A stretch of DNA of 64,000 nt from Phyllobacterium sp. OV277 (GTDB lineage Bacteria > Pseudomonadota > Alphaproteobacteria > Rhizobiales > Rhizobiaceae): the NCBI RefSeq assembly GCF_900104355.1, contig NZ_FNIY01000006.1:62001-126000 (forward strand), in the 5' to 3' direction. Positions 1 to 9,493 of the stretch are shown here, one piece after another (position 1 is the first letter of the stretch; each line of letters starts with the position of its first letter). The notes under the pieces were generated by a model. The model made no database searches and had not been told where the DNA came from. It saw only the letters and a program-made list of their open reading frames with translations. Made by a program: the position numbers and the translations under genes.

Positions 1-739
1 ATGAGCCCGGCGTATGCAGCCCCATGATTTCCATCAGCATCTGGTTGGAATTGGCGGTGCCGTAAAACGTGCAGGTTCCCGGTCCATGATAGGATTTGGA
101 TTCCGACTCCAGCAGCTTGTCGCGGCCAACCTTGCCTTCCGCGTAAAGCTGGCGCGTCTTTGCTTTCTCGTCATTGGGAAGGCCTGTGGTCATCGGTCCC
201 GCCGGAATGAAGACCGCGGGGAGATGGCCGAATGTCAGCGCGCCAATCACGAGGCCGGGCACGATCTTGTCACAGACACCAAGATAGACAGCCGCGTCGA
301 ACATATCATGTGAAAGACCAACAGCGGTGGCCATCGCGATCACATCGCGGGAGAACAGCGACAGGTCCATGCCCGGCTGTCCCTGTGTAACGCCATCGCA
401 CATGGCGGGAACGCCGCCAGCAACCTGCGCCACGCCGCCCGCTTCCTGTATCGCTGCCTTGATTAGTTGCGGATAGTTTTCAAAGGGCTGGTGTGCCGAA
501 AGCATGTCATTGTAGGAGGTAATGATGCCGATATTGGCCAGCACATCGCCAGCCAGCGCCGCTTTGTCGGAGGGTCCGCAGGCGGCAAATCCATGGGCAA
601 GATTGGCACAGGCAAGGGCAGTGCGTTTTGGCTTGTGGGAAGCAGCCTCGCGCAGACGGTCGAGATACACATCGCGGGTCGGGATGGACCTCTCACGGAT
701 GCGGTTGGTAATGCTTTTGACCCTTTGCAGGACGGTCAT
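1..739 (-). CDS. edd: Phosphogluconate dehydratase, N-terminal part (cut by window edge)
   Basis: Entner-Doudoroff dehydratase converting 6-phosphogluconate to 2-keto-3-deoxy-6-phosphogluconate in the cytoplasm. The first 246 codons are present and the rest lies beyond the left edge. The reading begins [14 protein letters not shown] and continues through family-typical stretches such as [17 protein letters not shown] and the Cys-containing [14 protein letters not shown], followed by [20 protein letters not shown], which carries a second cluster Cys. These match the ILVD/EDD dehydratase family with its iron-sulfur cluster. The start is fixed by a strong AAGGAG about 7 nt upstream, which overlaps the pgl stop codon. 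It is the third gene of zwf-pgl-edd, 11 nt after pgl, so it is almost certainly co-transcribed. Confidence 0.95.
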   Translation of the reverse strand, partial: MTVLQRVKSITNRIRERSIPTRDVYLDRLREAASHKPKRTALACANLAHGFAACGPSDKAALAGDVLANIGIITSYNDMLSAHQPFENYPQLIKAAIQEAGGVAQVAGGVPAMCDGVTQGQPGMDLSLFSRDVIAMATAVGLSHDMFDAAVYLGVCDKIVPGLVIGALTFGHLPAVFIPAGPMTTGLPNDEKAKTRQLYAEGKVGRDKLLESESKSYHGPGTCTFYGTANSNQMLMEIMGLHTPGS

Positions 740-750
740 TGGTTTTCTCC

Positions 751-1455
751 TTATGGAGCCCAGAAAATCTCAAGATTGATCGGCGTGTGGCGCAGGATTG
801 CGCGAATAGGCATGTCTTCGGTTGCCCCACCACCAAGCGCCTTATCCAGAACGGCTTTTTTGCCGTCGCCTTCAATATGCAGCACGACGAAGCGGGATTT
901 GACGATAACCGGCAAGGTCAGGGTCAGGCGCGGCTCACCGGCACCATCAGCCTGCATTGGTAAAACAAGCGCTGACTGCTCTGGCGAAATTGCCTCGGCA
1001 AGGTTGTCACCACCCGGGAAGAACGAGGCCGTATGGCCATCGCCGCCCATGCCGAGAATTGTCACATCGAAAGGCTGGCCCAATGCGGCAACGGCTGCGG
1101 TTGCTGCCTTCACCGCTTCATCCGTATTGGCAGCGGGGTGATAGAGGCCGACGAAATTGGCTTTTGCAGCCGCGTTCTGCAGGAGTAGTTCTGTCACGAG
1201 CTTCTGGTTGGAACGGTCGTTGGATGGCGGCACGAAGCGTTCATCCACCAAGGTAACAGTGATCTTGTCCCAAGGCAGGTCCTTGCCCGACAAAACCTTG
1301 AAAAAGCGGGCAGGGGTTGTTCCGCCCGATACCGCCAGAACTGCCTTGCCGCGTGCATTACAGGCGGCTTGCAGATGCGCCGCAACGCTTGTTGCCAAGG
1401 CTTCGGCAAGAGCATCTCCATTGGCAAAGCTGTTCAATGTCTGTTGCATGATCAT
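751..1455 (-). CDS. pgl: 6-phosphogluconolactonase
   Basis: Hydrolyses 6-phosphogluconolactone, the product of Zwf, to 6-phosphogluconate in the cytoplasm. The 234-residue product is the usual size for the DevB/Pgl family. It shows the glycine-rich sugar-phosphate motif [12 protein letters not shown] near the N-terminus, VDERFVPP in the middle, and [15 protein letters not shown] further on. Three Met codons lie close together. I chose the one giving a 4-nt ATGA overlap with the zwf stop codon; the others are at 1467 and 1449. It is the middle gene of zwf-pgl-edd and is translationally coupled to zwf. Confidence 0.93.
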   Translation of the reverse strand: MIMQQTLNSFANGDALAEALATSVAAHLQAACNARGKAVLAVSGGTTPARFFKVLSGKDLPWDKITVTLVDERFVPPSNDRSNQKLVTELLLQNAAAKANFVGLYHPAANTDEAVKAATAAVAALGQPFDVTILGMGGDGHTASFFPGGDNLAEAISPEQSALVLPMQADGAGEPRLTLTLPVIVKSRFVVLHIEGDGKKAVLDKALGGGATEDMPIRAILRHTPINLEIFWAP

Positions 1456-2921
1456 GTCTCGTGCCATGTGCGTCCGTCGCGCTCAATCAGGGCGATAGCG
1501 GCGGATGGCCCCCATGTTCCGGCTGTGTATCCAGCGGCAGGCTGGTCATTATCCGTCCATGCCTTGAGGATCGGATCGACCCAGCGCCATGCTGCCACCA
1601 CTTCATCGCGCCGCATGAACAGGGTCTGATTGCCGCGCACCACGTCCATCAGCAAGCGCTCGTAAGCATCGGGGCTGCGCACCTGAAATGATTCTGCAAA
1701 GCTCATATCAAGCGGAACGTGACGCAGGCGCATGCCGCCCGGACCCGGGTCTTTAATCATCATCCACTGCTTGACGCCTTCGTCAGGCTGCAAGCGGATA
1801 ACCAGCTGATTGGCAACCACGCGGCCCGCGCTTTCACCAAAAATCGAGTGTGGAATGGGCTTGAATGAAACCACGATTTCCGATGCGCGCGTTGCCAGCC
1901 GCTTGCCAGTTCGCAGATAGAAGGGAACACCAGCCCAGCGCCAATTGGCGATTTCGGCTTTGATGGCAACAAAGGTTTCCGTGTTGCTCGCGGAGCCCAA
2001 TTCTTCCTGATAGCCCTTGACGGGGCCGCCCGCCGAAGCACCGGCGCGGTACTGGCCACGGACGGTTAGCTCCTCGGCGTTCTTGGCATCAATGGGGGCA
2101 AGTGAGCGCAGCACTTTCAGTTTTTCATCGCGCACCGCATCCGCATCCATGGATGCGGGCGGCTCCATCGCAACGAGGCAGAGTAGCTGCAACATATGGT
2201 TCTGTACCATGTCGCGCAGCGCACCCGCCGTTTCATAATAACCGGCGCGGCCTTCAAGGCCGACCGCTTCCGCCACGGTGATCTGGACGTGATCGATATG
2301 AGCCGAATTCCACAGCGGCTCGTAAAGCGCATTGGCAAAGCGCAGCGCCATCAGATTTTGCACCGTCTCCTTGCCGAGATAGTGATCGATACGGAAAATC
2401 TGCTGTTCGTTGAAAACGCTACCAATTGTGTCATTGAGCGCGATAGCGGATTTAAGGTCACGGCCAATCGGCTTCTCAACAATGATGCGGGTTTGATCGG
2501 TGATGAGATCGTATTTCTTCAAACGGCTGGCAATGTCGCCGAAGAGGTTCGGGCTGACGGCGAGATAAAAGGCCCGGATGTTCTTGTTTGCATCGCCGAT
2601 TGCGACTTTCAGATCATCCCAACCATTGTCCGATGTCGCATCAACCGCGACATAGGCGAGGCGGGCGAGGAATTGTTCGACCTGCTTCTTGTCGATCTCT
2701 TCGGGCTTCACATGTTCCTTGATCGCGGCTTCCGCAAATTTGCGGTAGTCTTCGTTGGACATGGCGGAACGCGATGCACCGATAATGCGGGTAGGCTCGG
2801 ACAACTGACCATCCCGTTGGCGCTGATAGAGCGCCGGGATCAGTTTGCGCTCGGCAAGATCGCCGCTGCCGCCAAATACGATGCAGTCGAAAGGGTCAAC
2901 CGGGATAATCTGACTTGTCAT
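1452..2921 (-). CDS. zwf: Glucose-6-phosphate 1-dehydrogenase
   Basis: Oxidises glucose-6-phosphate to 6-phosphogluconolactone with NAD(P)+ and feeds both the Entner-Doudoroff and pentose phosphate routes. The 489-residue length is typical. The N-terminal Rossmann nucleotide motif reads FGGSGDLAERKLIPALY. The substrate motif RIDHYLGKE, containing the catalytic His region, is intact, as is the downstream FRFANALYEP-like segment (ALRFANALYEPLWN). An in-frame upstream extension to 3035 exists, but it looks non-coding and the family normally begins near MTSQIIPVDPFD, so 2921 is chosen. First gene of zwf-pgl-edd. The 158 bp to the divergent aldehyde dehydrogenase gene should hold both promoters. 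Confidence 0.96.
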   Translation of the reverse strand: MTSQIIPVDPFDCIVFGGSGDLAERKLIPALYQRQRDGQLSEPTRIIGASRSAMSNEDYRKFAEAAIKEHVKPEEIDKKQVEQFLARLAYVAVDATSDNGWDDLKVAIGDANKNIRAFYLAVSPNLFGDIASRLKKYDLITDQTRIIVEKPIGRDLKSAIALNDTIGSVFNEQQIFRIDHYLGKETVQNLMALRFANALYEPLWNSAHIDHVQITVAEAVGLEGRAGYYETAGALRDMVQNHMLQLLCLVAMEPPASMDADAVRDEKLKVLRSLAPIDAKNAEELTVRGQYRAGASAGGPVKGYQEELGSASNTETFVAIKAEIANWRWAGVPFYLRTGKRLATRASEIVVSFKPIPHSIFGESAGRVVANQLVIRLQPDEGVKQWMMIKDPGPGGMRLRHVPLDMSFAESFQVRSPDAYERLLMDVVRGNQTLFMRRDEVVAAWRWVDPILKAWTDNDQPAAGYTAGTWGPSAAIALIERDGRTWHET

Positions 2922-3079
2922 AAGAATGAGTCTCGCTATGCCAAAATTACGCGTCTTCGGATGCAGGTCTATATAATCTAATCGATTTAAAAAGGCCAGT
3001 ACCGATCCGACTTCTGCGTCAAAATGCATTCCCAAGCGGGCGCAATTCCAATACGATTGCTGCGAAGCAGGAAGCAGTC

Positions 3080-4555
3080 ATGGATCAGAATCTCTCCAGA
3101 ATCGTCGCTCAGGACAAGAATTTCCTGAATGTCATTAACGGTCGGCGTGTCGCCGCAGTCTCGCAAGAAACGATCACTGTTTTGTGTCCGTCCGATGGTT
3201 TGCCCTTCGCAACCATTCCAGCCGGTAATGCCGATGACGTGGATCGGGCCGTGCGTGCGGCTCGGCAAGCATTTGAACAAGGCCCGTGGAGCAGAATGCC
3301 ACCCTTTGAACGTGGGCGGTTGCTGACACGGCTTGGCCAGCTTGTTGAAGAACATGGCGATGAACTTGCCGCGCTTGAATCGCGTGATACCGGAAAACCG
3401 GTGCGGCAGGGTAAGGCGGACGTTGCTGCCACCATGCGCTATTACGAATTTTATGGCGGTGCCGCCGACAAGATTCACGGCGATACGATCCCGTTCCTTG
3501 ACGGCTTCACCGCACTCACCCTGCGCGAGCCGCACGGCGTGGTTGCTGGGATCATCCCATGGAACTATCCGATGCAGATCATGGCGCGCGTGGTTGGCGC
3601 AGCGCTGGCTATGGGCAATACGCTGGTTATCAAACCGGCTGAGGATGCTTCACTCTCAGCCATCCGCATTGGCGAGCTGGCGATTGAAGCGGGCTTTCCC
3701 GATGGTGTTCTCAATGTCATCACCGGTTATGGCCGGGATGCAGGGGCGGCGCTCTCGTCGCATCCCGGCATTGATTACGTTACCTTCACCGGCTCGCCTG
3801 TAACCGGCACGGCGATTCAGCAGGCCGCCGCCACCAACAATCGCGGCGTGACCATGGAACTCGGCGGCAAGTCACCGCAAATCCTGTTTGCCGATGCGGA
3901 TGTGGAAAAGGCTTTGCCGGTTCTGGTCAATGCCATCATCCAGAACGGTGGCCAGACCTGTTCGGCGGGCAGCCGTATCCTGATCGAACGCCCGATTTAC
4001 AACGACGTCGCCGCAGCACTTGGCGAGCGTTTCAGCAAACTGGTCGCCGGGCCGCACGACATGGACCTTGATCTCGGGCCCATGGTCAATCCGGCGCAGA
4101 AGAACAAGGTCGAGAATTTTATCACTGCCGCCGCAGCGACAGGTATTGAAGTGGTTGCCCGTGGCTCCATTCATGTCGATGCGCCTCTGGAAGGCTATTA
4201 CGTCGCGCCGGTGCTTTTCGGTGCGGTTGATCCCGCTTCTGTTCTGGCGCAGGAAGAGGTGTTCGGGCCGGTTCTGTCACTCTTCGCATTTGATGATGAA
4301 GCCGATGCTGTCAGGCTTGCCAATAGCACGGAATATGGCCTTGTCGCCGGTATCTGGACCAAAGATGGTGCGCGCCAGCATCGCGTTGCCAAAAAAGTTC
4401 GCGCCGGTCAGGTTTTTGTCAATGCCTATGGCGCTGGCGGCGGTGTGGAACTTCCCTTCGGTGGTTTCAAGAAATCCGGCCATGGACGCGAAAAAGGCTT
4501 TGAAGCGCTCTTCGATATGTCCGCAACCAAAACGATCGTGTTCCGGCACGATTGA
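3080..4555 (+). CDS. Aldehyde dehydrogenase (betaine-aldehyde dehydrogenase-like)
   Basis: NAD(P)+-dependent aldehyde dehydrogenase of the ALDH superfamily, 491 residues, cytoplasmic. Visible motifs are IIPWNYPMQIMARVV and KPAEDASLSA in the cofactor domain, FTGSPVTGTAIQ, the general-base Glu in MELGGKSPQ (about residue 260), and the nucleophile Cys in GGQTCSAGSR (about residue 294). The overall sequence resembles betaine-aldehyde or gamma-aminobutyraldehyde dehydrogenases, but the substrate cannot be read from sequence. It is preceded by a GGAAG-type ribosome site. An SDR dehydrogenase follows after 52 nt on the same strand, suggesting a two-step alcohol-aldehyde oxidation unit. Given the polyamine genes further along, gamma-aminobutyraldehyde is a possible but unproven substrate. 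Confidence 0.9.
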   Translation: MDQNLSRIVAQDKNFLNVINGRRVAAVSQETITVLCPSDGLPFATIPAGNADDVDRAVRAARQAFEQGPWSRMPPFERGRLLTRLGQLVEEHGDELAALESRDTGKPVRQGKADVAATMRYYEFYGGAADKIHGDTIPFLDGFTALTLREPHGVVAGIIPWNYPMQIMARVVGAALAMGNTLVIKPAEDASLSAIRIGELAIEAGFPDGVLNVITGYGRDAGAALSSHPGIDYVTFTGSPVTGTAIQQAAATNNRGVTMELGGKSPQILFADADVEKALPVLVNAIIQNGGQTCSAGSRILIERPIYNDVAAALGERFSKLVAGPHDMDLDLGPMVNPAQKNKVENFITAAAATGIEVVARGSIHVDAPLEGYYVAPVLFGAVDPASVLAQEEVFGPVLSLFAFDDEADAVRLANSTEYGLVAGIWTKDGARQHRVAKKVRAGQVFVNAYGAGGGVELPFGGFKKSGHGREKGFEALFDMSATKTIVFRHD

Positions 4556-4607
4556 TTGGACCCGCTCCCCGATAATCAATCCAAGATCACAAGCATGAGG
4601 AAATGAC

Positions 4608-5357
4608 ATGGCCCGTTTGGCAGGCAAGACAGCAATTATTACTGGTGGAGCATCCGGGTTTGGTGAAGGCATGGCGAAGCGCTTTGCCGAGGAAGGGGCA
4701 AATGTCGTTGTTGCCGATCTCAACCACAAGGGCGCTGAAACTGTTGCCACCGCCATTGGCAAATCAGCGATTGCCGTTCAGGCTGATGTGTCACGCAAGG
4801 AAGATGTGGACGCCATGGTCGCCGCTGCAATGGATACGTTCGGCCGCGTCGATATCATGGTCAACAATGCGGGGTTCACCCATCGCAATGGCTCCATGCT
4901 TGATGTGGATGAAAGTACGTTCGATCTCATTTCAGCAGTCAATATGAAGGCGATTTATTATGCGACGCTTGCTGTCGTGCCGATCATGGAAATGCAGGGC
5001 GGCGGTTCCATCATCACCACAGCTTCCACTGCTGGGCTGCGCCCGCGTCCGGGATTGACCTGGTACAACGCATCCAAGGGCTGGGCGATTACCGCAACCA
5101 AATCCATGGCGGTTGAACTTGCGCCCAAGAATATCCGTGTCAATTGCCTCTGCCCGGTCGCGGGAGAAACAGGGATGCTCAGCCTGTTCATGGGCGAAGA
5201 TACGCCGGAAAAGCGTGCGCAGTTCAAAGCTTCGATCCCGCTCGGTCGCCTCTCCACACCGCTTGATATTGCCAACGCCGCGTTGTGGTTGGTGTCCGAT
5301 GAAGCCGGGTTCATCACTGGTGTAGCGCTTGAGGTGGATGGTGGGCGCTGTATTTAG
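4608..5357 (+). CDS. SDR family oxidoreductase
   Basis: Classical short-chain dehydrogenase/reductase, 249 residues. The cofactor motif is TGGASGFGEG near residue 13, followed by NNAG, a Ser in the STAG segment, and the YNASK catalytic Tyr-Lys pair about residue 155. The C-terminal substrate region includes PVAGETGM and ends VDGGRCI, as usual for the FabG-like group. It follows the aldehyde dehydrogenase by 52 nt and probably shares its transcript, so an alcohol-to-aldehyde or hydroxy-acid oxidation is plausible. The substrate is unknown. After its stop codon comes a 380-bp stretch filled largely by repeats. Confidence 0.9.
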   Translation: MARLAGKTAIITGGASGFGEGMAKRFAEEGANVVVADLNHKGAETVATAIGKSAIAVQADVSRKEDVDAMVAAAMDTFGRVDIMVNNAGFTHRNGSMLDVDESTFDLISAVNMKAIYYATLAVVPIMEMQGGGSIITTASTAGLRPRPGLTWYNASKGWAITATKSMAVELAPKNIRVNCLCPVAGETGMLSLFMGEDTPEKRAQFKASIPLGRLSTPLDIANAALWLVSDEAGFITGVALEVDGGRCI

Positions 5358-5380
5358 ACTTGGGCAACACCGTTGTGCAG

Positions 5381-5560
5381 CGGTTCGCCCGTCGACAAGC
5401 TCAGAAAGCTCACCATGAGGAAATAACTCTCCCCGTCATCCTCGGGTCAAGCCCGAGGATGACGGAAATGGGTGGATGCAGGGAGTCAAGTTCTGCAATG
5501 CTGGCGATTAGCGTTGCATCCTCACTCTCCCTCATGGTGAGCTTGTCGAACCACGAACCA
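5381..5560. repeat. Composite inverted-repeat element, copy 1
   Basis: The left end reads GGTTCGCCCGTCGACAAGCT and continues to a CTCACCATGAGG segment. The right end, from 5530, is the inverse, CCTCATGGTGAGCTTGTCG, followed by AACCACGAACC. Compared with copy 2 (11631-11802) the right arm lacks 7 bp (GGGCGAA). The interior shares a GCGATTAGCG.TTGCA segment with copy 2. Copy 1 also carries a nested palindrome at 5433-5465. The ends match a short repeat class built on TTCGACAAGCTCACCATGAG that I believe is widespread in Rhizobiales, but no search was run. Confidence 0.8.
5433..5465. repeat. Palindromic repeat (CCGTCATCCTCGGG hairpin)
   Basis: Perfect 14-bp arms, CCGTCATCCTCGGG and its complement, flank a 5-nt loop TCAAG. 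The same core with longer arms occurs at 13380-13428. It sits inside composite repeat copy 1. Confidence 0.9.
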
Positions 5561-5737
5561 CGCACCACACCACAGCAATCTGCTTAAGGGTATATACTCA
5601 GCGTTAAATCACACGCTTTTGTCTTGAAACGGGGCCATATTGGCCTACATCAAAAATGTCGTCCAATTCACGCAATGGCTGTCTTTGGTTGATCGCGTGC
5701 CGATCAACGGGGCAACCCATCTTTCAAGGACACTGTC

Positions 5738-6580
5738 ATGACATCGAAACCCGTCTGGTTCATCACTGGCTGTTCAACCGGTTTTGGTCGCGAGCTTGCG
5801 CGCCATACGCTTGAACTCGGCTATCCCACCATTATCACTGCACGCAACACGGCGCAGATTGAAGATCTGGCCAAGGGCAATGAGGAGAATGCCCTTGTTC
5901 TCAAGCTTGATGTGACCAAGACCGAGGATATTGCGGCTGCGGTCAAGGCGGCAGAAGCCCGGTTTGGTCGCATAGACGTGCTCGTCAACAATGCGGGTAT
6001 CGGCTATTTCGGTTCGCTTGAAGAAAGTGACATCGATGAAGTCCGCAAAATGTTCGAAATCAATGTCTGGGGTCTGGTCAATATGACCCGTGCTGTTCTG
6101 CCCGTCATGCGCAAGCAACGTTCCGGTATGGTTGTCAACATTTCGTCGATCGGCGGTCTTGTGGCCAACCCTGCCGTCAGTTTCTACAACGCAACCAAAT
6201 TCAGTGTCGAAGCGATTTCGGAATCCCTGTCGAAGGAAGCAGCCCACCTCGGCATCAAGGTTTTGATCGTTGAACCCAGTGGCTTCCGTACGGATTGGGC
6301 TGGACGGTCGGCCAATGAAGCACCGAGAACCATCGAAGATTACCGAGAGACATCGGATCAGCGGGCAGAGCAGATCAGAAATTCCAGCGGCAATCAGCCG
6401 GGCGATCCAGTGCGCGCGGTAAAAGCGATCATTCAGGCGGTCGAAGCGAAGAAGCCGCCGTTGCGGCTGTTGCTCGGCAAGGCGGCGCTGGCTGGAGCGC
6501 GTAATAAGATTGTCGAACTCCAGCGCGATTTTGTTGCCTGGGCTGACGTTACGGAAGGCGCCGACGCGCCAAAGGAATAA
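5738..6580 (+). CDS. SDR family oxidoreductase
   Basis: Short-chain dehydrogenase/reductase of 280 residues, somewhat longer than the FabG group. It carries the cofactor motif TGCSTGFGREL at residues 10-20, NNAGIGYFG near residue 87, and the catalytic Ser and Tyr-x-x-x-Lys in SSIGG and YNATK. The C-terminal part has PSGFRTDWAG, typical of the classical SDR subgroup annotated as oxidoreductase/retinol dehydrogenase-like. The substrate is not identifiable. It stands alone, with a repeat-filled gap upstream and a strong terminator directly downstream shared with the convergent pit gene. Confidence 0.88.
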   Translation: MTSKPVWFITGCSTGFGRELARHTLELGYPTIITARNTAQIEDLAKGNEENALVLKLDVTKTEDIAAAVKAAEARFGRIDVLVNNAGIGYFGSLEESDIDEVRKMFEINVWGLVNMTRAVLPVMRKQRSGMVVNISSIGGLVANPAVSFYNATKFSVEAISESLSKEAAHLGIKVLIVEPSGFRTDWAGRSANEAPRTIEDYRETSDQRAEQIRNSSGNQPGDPVRAVKAIIQAVEAKKPPLRLLLGKAALAGARNKIVELQRDFVAWADVTEGADAPKE

Positions 6581-6583
6581 AAC

Positions 6584-6613
6584 AAAATGGCCGGCAAATG
6601 CCGGCCATTTTTA
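6584..6613. terminator. Bidirectional Rho-independent terminator
   Basis: A 12-bp stem AAAATGGCCGGC with loop AAAT and complement GCCGGCCATTTT, flanked by T-rich sequence on both strands. It lies between the stops of the SDR gene (plus) and the pit gene (minus), so it can end both transcripts. Confidence 0.92.
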
Positions 6614-6623
6614 TTTCGTGCGC

Positions 6624-8228
6624 CTAGATAATATGGCGCAGGATCAGAAACAACGTGAATGACAGCGCAATGGAGACGGGGAGCGTCAGTACCCAGGCCA
6701 TCAGCAGGTTACGGACTGTTGACATCTGCAAGCCCGAACCATTGGCAACCATCGATCCGGCAACACCCGATGAGAGGATGTGGGTGGTGCTAACGGGCAG
6801 ACCCAGCGTATCGGCAGTGAAGATGGTTCCCATGGCAACCAGTTCAGCGGACGCGCCTTGCCCGTAGGTGAGGTGCGTCTTGCCGATCTTTTCGCCGACG
6901 GTCACGACGATACGCCGCCAGCCGACCATTGTACCAAGGCCAAGGGCCAGAGCCACGGCAACCTTTACCCATGTCGGAATGAACTTGGTCGCGTTGTCGA
7001 TGGCCTGATGATAGGTCTTGATGGTGGCAATGTCGGCAGGCTGCATTGGCAACAGCTTGGCCTTGTCGATCAGTTTCAGCGCTTCACCGGTCAGATACAT
7101 GTCGTTACGTGTATTGCTGACCATGCCAACTGGAACTGACGATGCGGAACCGTAAGGCGAAATGCTTGTATTGGTCTTTTCGATGAACTGGCGCAGCGCA
7201 ACCGTAGTTTCATCGCTCCATGTCTTGCTGCGCACCGCATTGCTGACCACTGCATTGGCATCAGTCACGGCGATGCCGGGTTTTTCATAGGTGCGCAGTG
7301 TGGTTGCTGCAGCGGTTGCGGCAGATTTGTAGGCTTCGAGATAGTTGATGTCAGGGGTGCGGTTCAGCGCAAAGGAAGTGGGGACAACACCGATCAGGAT
7401 CAGCATGATCAGACCCATGCCCTTCTGACCGTCATTGGAGCCATGGGCAAAACTAACACCGGTGCAGGTGAAAATCAGCAGGCCGCGAATCCACAAAGGT
7501 GGAGGCGTCTGGCCCTTCGGCGCTTCATAAAGCGCTTTGTTCTTCACAAGAACCTTCATCACGATCAGCAGCAGCGCGGCCATGCCAAAGCCGACAAGCG
7601 GCGAAATCAACAGGGACATGCCGACTTCCGTCGCCTTGGACCAGTCAACGCCGCTGGTGGCAGTGCCGGAAGGTGCCATAAACTGATTGGCAAGACCAAC
7701 ACCAACGATCGAACCGATCAGCGTGTGTGAGCTTGAGGCTGGAAGGCCGAGATACCAGGTGCCCAGATTCCACAGGATGGCTGCCGTGAGCAGCGAAAAC
7801 ACCATGGCAAGGCCCGCACTAGAACCAACCTGCATGATCAGTTCCACTGGCAGAAGGGAGATGATGCCGAAGGCGACAGCACCACTTGCGGTCATGACCC
7901 CGAGGAAATTGAAAATGCCAGACCAGATAACGGCGATCTCGGCGGGCAGGGAATTGGTATAGATCACCGTTGCGACGGCATTGGCCGTGTCGTGGAAACC
8001 ATTGACGAATTCGAAGCCGAGTGCGGTGACGAGTGCAAGACCGAGAAGAATCCACGGTACGGCAACCGAGCTGGTCAGATCCTGGGTGAGAGAATATCCT
8101 ACATAAAAAAGGCCGCCGATCAGAATGGCAACCACAGCATAATTCGGCCAGTTCCCTAAATTGTTTGGTTTGTCGAGCGGGTGTTCGTCTTTCACCAGAC
8201 GTGCATCAGTCGCATTGCTTACCGTCAT
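6624..8228 (-). CDS. pit: PiT family inorganic phosphate transporter
   Basis: Low-affinity inner-membrane phosphate transporter of the PiT family (metal-phosphate/proton symport in characterised bacterial members), 534 residues. Many hydrophobic segments are visible, with duplicated signature regions: GFEFVNGFHDTANAVATVIY near the N-terminal half and SFAHGSNDGQKGMGL in the second half, the classic PiT repeats. A long polar segment (roughly residues 290-430) separates the halves, as in PitA-type proteins. I prefer the start at 8228 over the upstream one at 8258 because GGGGA lies about 9 nt ahead of this ATG. Convergent with the SDR gene and divergent from the KAS III gene. Confidence 0.93.
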   Translation of the reverse strand: MTVSNATDARLVKDEHPLDKPNNLGNWPNYAVVAILIGGLFYVGYSLTQDLTSSVAVPWILLGLALVTALGFEFVNGFHDTANAVATVIYTNSLPAEIAVIWSGIFNFLGVMTASGAVAFGIISLLPVELIMQVGSSAGLAMVFSLLTAAILWNLGTWYLGLPASSSHTLIGSIVGVGLANQFMAPSGTATSGVDWSKATEVGMSLLISPLVGFGMAALLLIVMKVLVKNKALYEAPKGQTPPPLWIRGLLIFTCTGVSFAHGSNDGQKGMGLIMLILIGVVPTSFALNRTPDINYLEAYKSAATAAATTLRTYEKPGIAVTDANAVVSNAVRSKTWSDETTVALRQFIEKTNTSISPYGSASSVPVGMVSNTRNDMYLTGEALKLIDKAKLLPMQPADIATIKTYHQAIDNATKFIPTWVKVAVALALGLGTMVGWRRIVVTVGEKIGKTHLTYGQGASAELVAMGTIFTADTLGLPVSTTHILSSGVAGSMVANGSGLQMSTVRNLLMAWVLTLPVSIALSFTLFLILRHII

Positions 8229-8297
8229 TAGAAAATCCCCAGTATTGAATTCAAACACCGGGGAAAGCTAAGACTCGCCCGTGAACTCTTGATGACA

Positions 8298-8315
8298 GCG
8301 CAAGATAGCTTGCGC
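8298..8315. promoter_or_regulatory. Small perfect inverted repeat between divergent genes
   Basis: GCGCAAG, 4-nt spacer ATAG, then CTTGCGC. It lies in the 139-bp divergent region between pit and the KAS III gene, so it may be an operator for either, or simply a hairpin in a leader. Confidence 0.35.
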
Positions 8316-8367
8316 GGGAACAATTGAGCGTCTAACGCTTGAGACAGATAAAAACTATGGAAACGCC

Positions 8368-9492
8368 ATGCATAAGGTCGTCATAAGCGGTACCGGTGTG
8401 TTTACGCCGGAACTCTCCATCAGCAATGCTGAGCTCGTCGAAGCATTCAATACCTATGCCACCAGGCAGAATGAAATACATGCCGATGAGATTGCGGCGG
8501 GCACGCGGGCGCCGCTGACCATGTCCGCTGAAGATTTCATTTTCCGCGCATCGGGTATCGAACGCCGCTATGTGCTCAACAAGTCAGGTATTCTCGATCC
8601 TGAGGTCATGCACCCTGTTTTGCCTGAGCGGAGCGACGACGAAATATCTGTCATGGCCGAAATGGCTGTTAAAGCTGCAACCGATGCCTTGGCCAAGGCA
8701 GGCCGTACTGCCGCCGATGTGGATGCAGTGATATGCGCCGCTTCCAATCATGAGCGTGCTTATCCCGCCATCGCCATCGAAGTGCAGGAAGCCTTGGGAA
8801 TTCAAGGTTTTGGCTTTGACATGAATGTTGCCTGTTCATCGGCGACATTCGGCATTCAGGCGGCTGCCGATATGATCCGTTCGGGTTCGGCCCGGGCAAT
8901 CCTGATGGTCAATCCGGAGATTTGTTCAGCCCATCTGGAATGGCGAGACCGCGACTGCCATTTCATCTTCGGTGATGTTTGCACCGCCGTGCTTCTGGAA
9001 CGTGACGATCTTGCAACGGCATCTGATCGTTTTGAGATCATCTCGACCCGCTGCCTCACCCAGTTTTCCAACAATATCCGTAACAATAACGGTTTCCTGC
9101 GCCGCACCCGCGAAGGCCACATGACCGACCGCCGCGATATGCTGTTCCGTCAGGAAGGCCGCAAGGTTTTCAAGCAGGTCGTGCCGATCGTGTCTGACCT
9201 TATTCTCACCCATCTTGCCGATGAGAACATTGCACCCGCCCATGTTTCAAGGCTGTGGCTGCATCAGGCCAACAAGGGCATGAACGATCTGATCGGATCA
9301 AAGGTATTGGGCCGTGAGCCCGACGCTGGTGAACAGCCGAACATTCTGCAGGACTATGCCAATACGTCCTCAGCGGGTTCCATCATCGCTTTCTCAAAAT
9401 ATTCCGACGATCTCGCACCAGGCAGTCTTGGTGTCATCTGCTCCTTTGGAGCGGGCTATTCCGTTGGCAGTGTGATTGTGAAAAAGGTTTAG
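8368..9492 (+). CDS. Beta-ketoacyl-ACP synthase III-like protein
   Basis: KAS III/FabH-type condensing enzyme of 374 residues, some 50 longer than FabH of fatty-acid synthesis. The catalytic triad is in place: nucleophile Cys in NVACSSATFG (about residue 156), His in WLHQANKGM (about 299) and Asn in YANTSSAG (about 332). An insertion around residues 25-75 (ATRQNEIHADEIAAGT and following) and NNIRNNNGFLRRTREGHM in the middle set it apart from housekeeping FabH. It probably condenses or transfers an acyl group in a specialised lipid or secondary pathway. The next gene starts 1 nt after its stop and encodes a papain-fold amidase, so the two may act together. The housekeeping role is possible but less likely given length and context. 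Confidence 0.88.
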   Translation: MHKVVISGTGVFTPELSISNAELVEAFNTYATRQNEIHADEIAAGTRAPLTMSAEDFIFRASGIERRYVLNKSGILDPEVMHPVLPERSDDEISVMAEMAVKAATDALAKAGRTAADVDAVICAASNHERAYPAIAIEVQEALGIQGFGFDMNVACSSATFGIQAAADMIRSGSARAILMVNPEICSAHLEWRDRDCHFIFGDVCTAVLLERDDLATASDRFEIISTRCLTQFSNNIRNNNGFLRRTREGHMTDRRDMLFRQEGRKVFKQVVPIVSDLILTHLADENIAPAHVSRLWLHQANKGMNDLIGSKVLGREPDAGEQPNILQDYANTSSAGSIIAFSKYSDDLAPGSLGVICSFGAGYSVGSVIVKKV

Positions 9493-9493
9493 T

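Larger units (their letters stand above)
5358..5737. other. Intergenic stretch with composite repeat; no gene seen
   Basis: This 380-bp gap between two SDR genes holds the composite inverted-repeat element described separately (about 5381-5560) and then about 170 bp of AT-richer sequence that probably contains the promoter of the next gene. I found no convincing open reading frame on either strand. Confidence 0.7.

Noticed and set aside
14-1629. Several plus-strand frames over the edd, pgl and zwf region
   Set aside because: They are shadows of the minus-strand Entner-Doudoroff genes; the products are Arg/Pro/Ser-rich and show no family motifs.
2196-2981. A 261-codon plus-strand frame antisense to zwf
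   Set aside because: Zwf is clearly correct on the minus strand with complete motifs; the antisense product has no recognisable domain.
8259-8367. Phosphate-regulated (Pho-box) site ahead of pit
   Set aside because: No pair of CTGTCAT-like direct repeats is visible; only a small GCGCAAG dyad is present.
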